The notes below the pieces were generated by a model that saw only the letters and a program-made list of their open reading frames with translations, searched no databases and had not been told where the DNA came from. 20,524 nucleotides of DNA from assembly GCA_964352775.1 (NCBI GenBank), contig CAYGTK010000051.1, positions 1 through 20,524 of the forward strand. The letters are read 5' to 3'. The stretch comes from CAYGTK01 sp964352775 (GTDB lineage Bacteria > Bacteroidota > Bacteroidia > Chitinophagales > CAIOSU01). A program made the position numbers and the translations under genes. This document shows, one piece after another, positions 14,874 through 20,524 of this stretch; positions within the stretch are counted from its first letter, which is position 1, and every line of letters begins with the position of its first letter.

Positions 14874-15968
14874 TCACCTTCCCTTGTAGTATAGCTTTAA
14901 CCCAGCAATAGTAAAGTATATAGCTGTTGTATAAGCTATCACAAATATTGGGTAGAAGAAGTAGATCATAAAGTAATAGTTATATACCCCATTAGCTCGT
15001 TCGCCAAAAAATAGTGGAGCACTATACAACTGTACGGCCAGAATAGAGGGGAGTAGTAAGCTCATAAAAGCAGCCACACCCACTATCCGAATAAATGTAT
15101 ATTGCTTCGTTGGCTGCTTTCTGATCGTATTTCTAAGGATAAAAAAGTGAATCAAGATAATTGTCAGTATCAATAAGAAGCCGAATTTTATCTGAACGAA
15201 GAACAAGTAGACCTTACCACTTAAGGGCATCTCAGGTATATCTTTAATTATTAGCGTGTTGGTAGGTATTGAATCTCTTTCCCAAATTACTACACCGGGC
15301 TGCACCTCTTTGTCAGGTGGGCCTATGTTAGTTGTCCAGTTGTCTTTGAATTTGCGGGTATCAATAGTCAGCACCAAGTTATTGAACGATAGCCATCGCT
15401 TAGCAGGGTATAGCGAATAGCGAAAGCTATATATTTTTTGAAAGCCGCTTAGGTCTACCCAGCGTCCGCCTGTGTACTTAACAGTTATCTTATGCCTTCC
15501 GCTATCTACATCCAAGTAAAAGGCTTTCATTTCGCTTAGGTCGTAATACCTGCCGCTACCACTATTGTCTTTAATGGAAACTCCATGTTCATTGTCGGAT
15601 GTTATATAGTCAAATCCGCTGTTAGGCGACACTAGCATTTCAGAAACTATTGAAGAGGCTATTAGAGAGATAGGTTGACCGTTCAGCGCAACCTCAAACC
15701 CACCAGTATGGCCTTCTGCTATAAAAAGCATTGGTATCTGTTTGCCTGATCGATGGGCATTTACATAGTAAGTGACTTGGTAGGCCGCCGAATTAAAAGT
15801 TTCATTCAAAATAATGTGTAAATGCTCCCTTTCTATCTCTACATACTCACTCAAAAATGGCGAACCATAAGTTGGACCATGAGTTAATTGCCGCATATTA
15901 GCATCAGCCGTAAGTTGCACAATACCAAGCAGTAAGCCAATAAATATCCCTCTGATGTTAGTTCTCAT
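14874..15968 (-). CDS. Membrane protein with large periplasmic domain and three C-terminal helices, unknown function
   Basis: The 364-residue protein has an N-terminal signal peptide (1-23, near ADA-NM), about 230 residues outside the cytoplasm, and three hydrophobic helices (about 256-277, 293-314, 331-357). The exported part looks beta-rich; 'FRYSLYPAKRWLSFNNLVLT' (182-201) resembles a motif found in exported domains of several bacterial membrane proteins, but I cannot name the family with confidence. It is transcribed alone on the minus strand: a perfect TATGTTTG -7 element lies 27 bases upstream of the start. The 3' end runs into the end of the opposite gene with a four-base gap, so the two transcripts must overlap. 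Confidence 0.8.
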   Translation of the reverse strand: MRTNIRGIFIGLLLGIVQLTADANMRQLTHGPTYGSPFLSEYVEIEREHLHIILNETFNSAAYQVTYYVNAHRSGKQIPMLFIAEGHTGGFEVALNGQPISLIASSIVSEMLVSPNSGFDYITSDNEHGVSIKDNSGSGRYYDLSEMKAFYLDVDSGRHKITVKYTGGRWVDLSGFQKIYSFRYSLYPAKRWLSFNNLVLTIDTRKFKDNWTTNIGPPDKEVQPGVVIWERDSIPTNTLIIKDIPEMPLSGKVYLFFVQIKFGFLLILTIILIHFFILRNTIRKQPTKQYTFIRIVGVAAFMSLLLPSILAVQLYSAPLFFGERANGVYNYYFMIYFFYPIFVIAYTTAIYFTIAGLKLYYKGR

Positions 15969-15994
15969 ATTAACATATATATACTAAGATGTTG

Positions 15995-16002
15995 CAAACA
16001 TA
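15995..16002 (-). promoter_or_regulatory. Candidate -7 element (TATGTTTG) for the 14874-15968 gene
   Basis: On the minus strand TATGTTTG is an exact match to TAnnTTTG, 26 bases before the start codon, which predicts a leader of about 20 bases. No clear -33 TTTG is seen at the usual distance. Position and match make it one of the better promoter candidates in the window. Confidence 0.45.
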
Positions 16003-16149
16003 GTTAACTAACTTATATCCTAGATAGGGTACTGTTCTAATTTGCAAGGAAAGTTCCATAAAACATTTGATTATTATCAATATAACAATTGAGTTTAGTC
16101 ATTGGTGAAGCTTTTCTTGAGGCCTAAGTTTACCACTAAAACTAAGCCC

Positions 16150-16671
16150 ATGAGTATACTAATAGTTTATGCGACTACAGAAGGCCAAACCCGTACCATA
16201 TGTGAATTTTTGGAAGAGATGTTGAACACCTTAGGTTATAAAGCCCAATTGGTTGACAGCACTATAGATCCGCCATCGCCAGATGCTTTTGATGGAGTAA
16301 TAGTTGCAGCTTCTATACATGCTGGTAAATACCAATCTTCTATTGAGCACTATATGCATACCTATGCGAATTTATTGAATGAGAAGCTCACTGCATTTAT
16401 TCCAGTTAGTTTAACTGCAGCTGCAGATGATGAAGCATCGTGGAAAGAACTACGAGAACATACTCAGCATTTTCTCGATCATGTTGGTTTTGCACCCGAT
16501 TTTGTAGAGCACACAGCAGGCGCTCTTAAATACTCAGAGTATGATTTCTTCAAGCGATTCATAATGCGAATGATAGCGCGAAAACAAAATGCCAGTACTG
16601 ATACTAGTAAAGATTATGAGTACACTGACTATAAAAAATTGGAAGCTTTCGTTAAAGAATTCGTTTCGTAA
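16150..16671 (+). CDS. hemG: Menaquinone-dependent protoporphyrinogen IX dehydrogenase (flavodoxin fold)
   Basis: The 173-residue protein has a flavodoxin fold with the FMN phosphate loop 'TTEGQT' (9-14) after the first strand. It follows the HemG pattern along its length: 'ASIHAGKYQSSIEHYM' matches the E. coli HemG part 'ASIRYGHYHSAFQEFV', and 'AGALKYSEYDFFKRFIM' with 'TDTSKDYEYTDY' matches its C-terminal half. Its size is near the roughly 180 residues of E. coli HemG. It would oxidise protoporphyrinogen IX to protoporphyrin IX in heme synthesis and pass electrons to menaquinone at the membrane. I chose the ATG at 16150 over an in-frame TTG at 16102 because it directly opens the first strand (MSILIVYA). 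A possible promoter is TTTG (16041-16044), 17 bases, AACATTTG (16062-16069). Flavodoxin-like proteins of other function remain a minor alternative. Confidence 0.78.
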   Translation: MSILIVYATTEGQTRTICEFLEEMLNTLGYKAQLVDSTIDPPSPDAFDGVIVAASIHAGKYQSSIEHYMHTYANLLNEKLTAFIPVSLTAAADDEASWKELREHTQHFLDHVGFAPDFVEHTAGALKYSEYDFFKRFIMRMIARKQNASTDTSKDYEYTDYKKLEAFVKEFVS

Positions 16672-16735
16672 GTTTCGAGTGTTTGGGTCCGCTTTCGTTA
16701 AAGTTTAGCACCACTTTCATATTAAATTGTTTCGC

Positions 16736-16745
16736 NNNNNNNNNN
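16736..16745. other. Assembly gap (10 N) at the 5' end of the collagen-like gene
   Basis: A second run of ten N, again a placeholder of unknown true length, falls where the start codon and first signal-peptide residues of the collagen-like gene should be. The 64 bases before it (16672-16735) hold no gene and may contain that gene's promoter. Confidence 0.95.
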
Positions 16746-16746
16746 C

Positions 16747-17952
16747 CCAACCCTTCTATTTTTTTGTGTTCTCTCGGCCGTGGCGCAAGTGCCTCAAGCC
16801 TTCTCTTATCAAGCTGTAATAAGAGATGGTCAGGGAAATCCCTTGGTTAATGAGTCGGTAACCTTACAGATAAGCATTCGCGAAGCAGCAATTACGGGCC
16901 CTACGCTATATAGCGAGATACACAAAACGGCTACTAACCAATTTGGATTGGTAAATTTATTAGTTGGTGAAGGGGTACCGCAGTTCAGTACTTTCGATTT
17001 TGTCAATTGGGATAAGAATAACAAATACCTGCAGGTAGCATTAGAGACAGATACGAACGGCACCACCAATTTCATTACAATGGGACTTACGCAGCTGGTA
17101 TCGGTGCCTTATGCGCTTTATGCAGAGAACGTAGCCAATGCAGATGATGCGGATGCTGACAGCACTAATGAGTTGCAAGTACTTCAAAGAGTAGGAGATA
17201 CCTTGTTTTTAAGTCAGGCTAATTTTGTGATACTACCAACCAATACTGGCTCCATCGGACCAACGGGTGCTACAGGGTTAGCGGGTTTAAATGGAGCTAC
17301 TGGCCCAACTGGCCCACAAGGGAATGCAGGTGTAACGGGAGCCACTGGCCCTACGGGCTTAGGAGGTAGTACTGGCCCTACTGGACTAACGGGGTCAACT
17401 GGCTCTGACGGGTTGAATGGAGCTACTGGTCCTACAGGTATTCAAGGAGCCACTGGAACAACAGGTCCAAGAGGTGAAGAAGGGATCGGTCAGTTATTGG
17501 CTATAGATAGTCTTTCAACCCCAAACGCAGTTCTTGAATGTACTTTTCCTGCTAAAGAGAATTTGACCTTTGTGGTGAGCATAAGAAATAAGTCTGCCGC
17601 TTCTTACAGTCAACTTAACTTTAATGGTAGTAGTAATGATGATTATGGTATTCGTGTAGTTAGGAACGACCTAGTAGTATTTGCTTTTGATTCCTTAAGT
17701 TTCTTATTTATAGATGATTTTCAGGGAGGTGTGGGCGATGTTTTCTGTAAGGGCGAGGTGCTTAATCAGCCCGGTTTTACAAAGTTGGTGAACTACGAAA
17801 CCATATGGGTTGAGCCTGCAAGTGGATTACCAAGTATAATTAGCGGTGGCGGTATATGGCATAATACGCAACCCGTCACCACTATTAGGATAGAAGCAGC
17901 TGCTGGTACCTATGGAGTAGGATCGTTCATTAAAGTTTATGGAGGGGATTGA
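16747..17952 (+). CDS. Secreted collagen-like fibre protein (5' end missing in gap)
   Basis: The frame is open from the first codon after the gap and reads 'PTLLFFCVLSAVAQVPQAFS', the end of a signal peptide with cleavage near AVA-QV. The true start must therefore lie in or before the gap; a GTG at 16780 would remove the signal peptide and is unlikely. Next come about 115 residues of a domain common in Bacteroidota surface proteins ('FSYQAVIRDGQGNPL', 'VSVPYALYAENV'), then 27 uninterrupted Gly-X-Y triplets (17248-17490), rich in GPT and GAT, then a C-terminal beta domain of about 150 residues. The last part, 'GIWHNTQPVTTIRI' with 'FIKVYGGD', resembles the closing motif of phage and other viral structural proteins. 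I infer a trimeric stalk with a globular head on the cell surface. Confidence 0.88.
   Translation, partial: PTLLFFCVLSAVAQVPQAFSYQAVIRDGQGNPLVNESVTLQISIREAAITGPTLYSEIHKTATNQFGLVNLLVGEGVPQFSTFDFVNWDKNNKYLQVALETDTNGTTNFITMGLTQLVSVPYALYAENVANADDADADSTNELQVLQRVGDTLFLSQANFVILPTNTGSIGPTGATGLAGLNGATGPTGPQGNAGVTGATGPTGLGGSTGPTGLTGSTGSDGLNGATGPTGIQGATGTTGPRGEEGIGQLLAIDSLSTPNAVLECTFPAKENLTFVVSIRNKSAASYSQLNFNGSSNDDYGIRVVRNDLVVFAFDSLSFLFIDDFQGGVGDVFCKGEVLNQPGFTKLVNYETIWVEPASGLPSIISGGGIWHNTQPVTTIRIEAAAGTYGVGSFIKVYGGD
17248..17490 (+). repeat. Collagen-like Gly-X-Y repeat (27 triplets)
   Basis: 243 bases code for 27 perfect Gly-X-Y triplets, most often GPT, GAT and GST, with near-repeats at DNA level such as 'ggagctactggccc' and 'ggagccactggccc'. 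Proline stands in the X position and threonine in the Y position, as in other bacterial collagens, where Thr may be glycosylated. The repeat number could vary between strains. Confidence 0.97.
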
Positions 17953-18019
17953 TATTAGTTTTTGAAACTTAATAGCTAGTAGAACTAGGCTGAGCCTAAA
18001 TGTTGCTAACTAATACACC

Positions 18020-19501
18020 TCAATTATTAAGGCTATTAGTGAAAATGGTAGTAATAGATTCATTTGAAGACTTACTTCTTACCCAGAGTAGTAATTCATT
18101 TTTCCCAGTACTTAGGTCTTTATCAAACCTTTGTAGTTTAGGTAAATACTTCTCAGCTATCTCTTTTTCTTCTTTTTTGTTTTTACACTTACTTAGTTTA
18201 TGCAAAATAGATAACATAAGTCGTTCCCAACTTTCATATCTATCTCTTCTATCAATGTAACGAATGGCATTTCTATGAAGATAATGTACAACAGAAATAT
18301 TTCCGCTATCGTATTGTAGAATTATCTGCACTATACGTGCAAAGCATTGAAGATCTGTTCGGTGCGTAGTTTTTTCGTAATTGAGAACACTATTATTCCA
18401 ATTGATGGCAGATGCTGTATCACCCTGAAGAAGATCGCCAATGCAAGCATTATGATAGATCGATAGTAATCGACTTGAATTTATCTTGGCCTTATATTTT
18501 GATACATCCTCTGATATGGTTGACTTAAGTGTATTCAGTTTGCTCCAGTCAGCACGATTTATGGCTAATGTTATTCCATAGAATACTTGGTTCTGGAATT
18601 TTTCAGCTTCTTCATCAAAATTTTCGGAAGGTATGGTATTAGCCTCCTCTAATACGTTCGAAAAATTAGCGAATTCACCAATGCTTATGTAAGCACTTAA
18701 TAAGTTGTAAGTAGCTATACGATAAGCATTTTTGTTTTCTTCTTTAAACTCTGGGTAAGCTTGATAGTGATGGTAAAGTGCTTCGTAGTATTTAACATGC
18801 AACTCAAGCTTTTGCTGTAAGCGGTAATGTAATGCCAAAAGTTTTAATAAAAGTTCTTTTTCCCTAAAGCTTATTTCACCTTCTAGGTCAATAGCTAGTT
18901 GCTCTACCTCATTTATATTGTAGTCAAACTTTTTGAGTTTTGCCCTAAAATGTATAAACAATATATCGTAGTGATATTGGTACTTTTGAAGCTTTCCAAG
19001 GCTATTCATTATTTTTTGGAATGACAAACTATTCTTCTCAATACTCTTGATGCTAAGCTTATCGCTCATAGCCAAAAATTTACGTTCATCTAAAAGAATA
19101 CTGTGTAGCAATTCAAAGTATTCATACTTAATGGCAATTTGTTTAGCCTTGCCTAGCTGCTCATTTGCCCATATGTAAAGCCCTTTTTCTGATAATATTC
19201 TAGCTTCTTTTAGTAAGTGGAACACCTTGCTTTTTGGGGTGCCCGAGTCGTGAAACGATCGTAATGCCCTAAGCAATTGTTTTGCTAGATAATTGCGTAA
19301 TACATGTGATCCTTCCTGTAGCGACGAAAAGTCATTATCAATTTCATACTCATCAAAAGAAGTCATATGCTCGAGTTGGTCATACAACTCTAAATAACGT
19401 TTGTTACGATTTTCCTTTTCTGAAGAAAATAGCTTGAAGTACCTTTTTTCAGAAGATGTTAACGACTGAATTAGTTGGTGAAGTTGTTTTGCGCTTGCCA
19501 T
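18020..19501 (-). CDS. Alpha-helical repeat (TPR-like) protein of a Bacteroidota-specific type
   Basis: The 493-residue protein has no signal peptide and is almost entirely helical, with the spacing of aromatic and small residues expected for TPR-like solenoids from about residue 95 on. The opening 'LIQSLTSSEKRYFKLFSS' (9-26) is a pattern that I recall from many uncharacterised Bacteroidota proteins of 450-550 residues. It should lie in the cytoplasm as a protein-binding scaffold. It is divergent from the caspase-like gene with 93 bases between the starts, so both may be controlled together. Its 3' end faces the collagen-like gene at a distance of 67 bases. No enzymatic motif is visible, and the link to the protease is inference from position only. 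Confidence 0.8.
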   Translation of the reverse strand: MASAKQLHQLIQSLTSSEKRYFKLFSSEKENRNKRYLELYDQLEHMTSFDEYEIDNDFSSLQEGSHVLRNYLAKQLLRALRSFHDSGTPKSKVFHLLKEARILSEKGLYIWANEQLGKAKQIAIKYEYFELLHSILLDERKFLAMSDKLSIKSIEKNSLSFQKIMNSLGKLQKYQYHYDILFIHFRAKLKKFDYNINEVEQLAIDLEGEISFREKELLLKLLALHYRLQQKLELHVKYYEALYHHYQAYPEFKEENKNAYRIATYNLLSAYISIGEFANFSNVLEEANTIPSENFDEEAEKFQNQVFYGITLAINRADWSKLNTLKSTISEDVSKYKAKINSSRLLSIYHNACIGDLLQGDTASAINWNNSVLNYEKTTHRTDLQCFARIVQIILQYDSGNISVVHYLHRNAIRYIDRRDRYESWERLMLSILHKLSKCKNKKEEKEIAEKYLPKLQRFDKDLSTGKNELLLWVRSKSSNESITTIFTNSLNN

Positions 19502-19529
19502 ATGATCTCAATAGAATTAGAGAGCTACA

Positions 19530-19541
19530 TTTTTTAAAAAA
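19530..19541. promoter_or_regulatory. T6A6 palindrome in the divergent promoter region
   Basis: TTTTTTAAAAAA is a perfect 12-bp palindrome inside the wider near-palindrome CATTTTTTAAAAAAGTG (19528-19544). It sits between the divergent helical-repeat and caspase-like genes. It could be a shared upstream element or simply AT-rich promoter DNA. A weak promoter for the protease is TTTG (19559-19562), 18 bases, TAAAATTA (19581-19588), but this would leave almost no leader. Confidence 0.3.
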
Positions 19542-19594
19542 GTGGATTTTTTACACTCTTTGAGGGATATAGATTTGACCTAAAATTAAGGAAA

Positions 19595-20494
19595 ATGAAA
19601 AAGTGCTTAATAGTAGGATTAAATACATACCATCACGTTGGTCAACTTGCAGGCTGTACTAACGATGCTTTGTACATGAAAAAGTTATTCTCTCAAACGT
19701 TGAATTATGATGAAGTTATAAGTTCTGGATTTATAGATCCTAATCATCTAAAGAAAGATCTTCTTTTAGGAACATTACAGCAACTGTTAGTTACAGATGC
19801 TGATGAGAAAGATCCTATTCGCGTATTTTACTTTTCGGGTCATGGTGACTGGCTTCCAGAACAAGAGCCAAAGGAACAGCCCAATGCATTTGATGAGATG
19901 CTGGATGAAGAAGATGGTACCGATGAGGTTATCTGTCTACCACACTATCATTGGAATGATAAAGACTCATATATACTTGATGATGAGATAGGTGTGATTG
20001 TTAAGCAAGCATTACGACAACCAAACCCGCCTTTACCAATATTTATTATGGATTGTTGCTATGCAGGTGATAATACCCGAACAGGTAGAACTGTAATTGA
20101 ACAAGAAGGCCTACGCCGGATGAAGTTTAAAGATGCTCCTCTTTCGCTTACTGACCCTTTGATAAGCCGGTTTGCAAAAAGCAGAACTCCATCACATCGA
20201 TTAGATGATAATTTCACGCAAACCAATCGATTCGGTTCATGCGGTAACAAACATGTAGACAAGTATGATCATATCCTTCTTTCAGCTTGTAATAGCTGCC
20301 AGCAGGCATTAGAAGGTAAAATAATGGGAACCAGCCGTGGGTTTTTCACCTACGCTCTTGAGCAATCAATGCTTGAGTGTCCTACTGATTTTGAAGATCT
20401 ATATGAACGGATACTAAAACAATTCTCGAATAAATACCTACAGCAAAGTCCTCAACTATACAGCAATAGAAAACTAAAACAAAGATTTTTTTAA
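19595..20494 (+). CDS. Caspase/metacaspase-type cysteine protease (peptidase C14 family)
   Basis: The 299-residue protein is a compact caspase-like domain: first strand 'KCLIVGLNTY' (3-12), 'GCTNDALYMKKLF' (20-32), catalytic His83 in 'FYFSGHGD', acidic 'DEEDGTDEVI' (104-113) typical of metacaspases, 'ILDDEI' (127-132), and catalytic Cys155 in 'IMDCCYAG'. Later 'ILLSACNSCQQALEG' matches the region that shapes the substrate pocket. Both dyad residues are present, so it should be active, probably cutting after basic residues. No signal peptide, extra domain or effector fusion is visible. The start is backed by 'aaggaaa' before the ATG. It ends 18 bases before another start codon, so a partner gene likely follows beyond the window. 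Such stand-alone bacterial caspases act in cell-death, defence or regulatory proteolysis; which applies here cannot be told. Confidence 0.9.
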   Translation: MKKCLIVGLNTYHHVGQLAGCTNDALYMKKLFSQTLNYDEVISSGFIDPNHLKKDLLLGTLQQLLVTDADEKDPIRVFYFSGHGDWLPEQEPKEQPNAFDEMLDEEDGTDEVICLPHYHWNDKDSYILDDEIGVIVKQALRQPNPPLPIFIMDCCYAGDNTRTGRTVIEQEGLRRMKFKDAPLSLTDPLISRFAKSRTPSHRLDDNFTQTNRFGSCGNKHVDKYDHILLSACNSCQQALEGKIMGTSRGFFTYALEQSMLECPTDFEDLYERILKQFSNKYLQQSPQLYSNRKLKQRFF

Positions 20495-20512
20495 CCTCAA
20501 AATATTTAACCC

Positions 20513-20524
20513 ATGAAAAGTGCA
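20513..20524 (+). CDS. Start of a further gene, cut by the window edge
   Basis: ATG-AAA-AGT-GCA (Met-Lys-Ser-Ala) begins 18 bases after the stop codon of the caspase-like gene and follows the leader 'aatatttaaccc', the same type used by other genes here. Only four codons are visible. If real, it is probably in one operon with the protease. Nothing can be said about its product. Confidence 0.5.

Noticed and set aside
16102..16149. TTG start extending HemG by 16 residues
   Set aside because: HemG and flavodoxins begin with the first beta strand; the ATG at 16150 gives exactly that, and the extra part is basic and unlike the family.
16780..16782. GTG as the start of the collagen-like gene
   Set aside because: The frame is open upstream to the gap and codes for the end of a signal peptide, so this GTG is an internal valine.
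17986..17998. TAGGC-TGA-GCCTA hairpin as a terminator between convergent genes
   Set aside because: Five base pairs with a 3-base loop and no T-run on either strand is too weak to call.
18000..18260. 86-residue plus-strand frame over the end of the helical-repeat gene
   Set aside because: It overlaps the well-supported minus-strand protein, and its leucine- and serine-rich composition is the usual product of reading a helical coding region backwards.

Overview
The window looks like a piece of a draft genome or MAG from a free-living Bacteroidota, probably of the Flavobacteriales type. Three things point there: a large secreted protein with a type IX secretion (T9SS) C-terminal sorting domain, A-rich start regions of the 'aaaacc-ATG' kind with almost no Shine-Dalgarno sequence, and TAnnTTTG-type -7 promoter elements. 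Two runs of exactly 10 N (8515-8524 and 16736-16745) are scaffold gaps of unknown true length, and each one damages a gene. I see no rRNA, tRNA, CRISPR array, insertion sequence or phage integration module.

Layout. 166-893: two tightly linked small genes (a small secreted protein, then a four-cysteine zinc-ribbon-like protein). 910-2943, minus strand: an ECF sigma factor followed by a protein with a cytoplasmic anti-sigma-like N-terminus, one inner-membrane helix and an outer-membrane beta-barrel, which matches the dual-membrane-spanning anti-sigma layout. 3296-6610: a 1104-residue T9SS-exported surface protein with a clear terminator. 6724-7818: an RDD membrane protein and an exported, membrane-anchored thermonuclease, with a 14-bp palindrome between them. 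7954-11476: one outer-membrane beta-barrel protein of about 1,170-1,180 residues that only looks like two reading frames because of the first gap; a small secreted protein follows 34 bp later. 11945-12103, minus strand: a previously overlooked 52-residue very basic protein, divergent from a DEAD-box RNA helicase (12295-13560). 13621-14869: an unknown single-pass membrane protein and a second copy of the small secreted family. 14874-15968, minus strand: an unknown three-helix membrane protein. 16150-16671: a HemG-type flavodoxin-fold protoporphyrinogen dehydrogenase. 16747-17952: a collagen-like secreted fibre protein whose 5' end is lost in the second gap. 18020-19501, minus strand: a helical-repeat protein of a Bacteroidota-specific type. 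19595-20494: a caspase/metacaspase-type protease, with the first codons of a following gene at the right edge.

Taken together, most of the region concerns the cell envelope and surface: export, outer-membrane barrels, adhesin- or fibre-like proteins, and a trans-envelope signalling pair. Two housekeeping genes (RNA helicase, heme synthesis) are interspersed. The items most worth following up are the ECF/dual-membrane anti-sigma pair, the paralogous small secreted family with its 'GTVPAGKVWKV' core, the collagen-like fibre with a phage-like C-terminal head, the caspase locus cut by the window edge, and the unannotated 52-residue basic protein.
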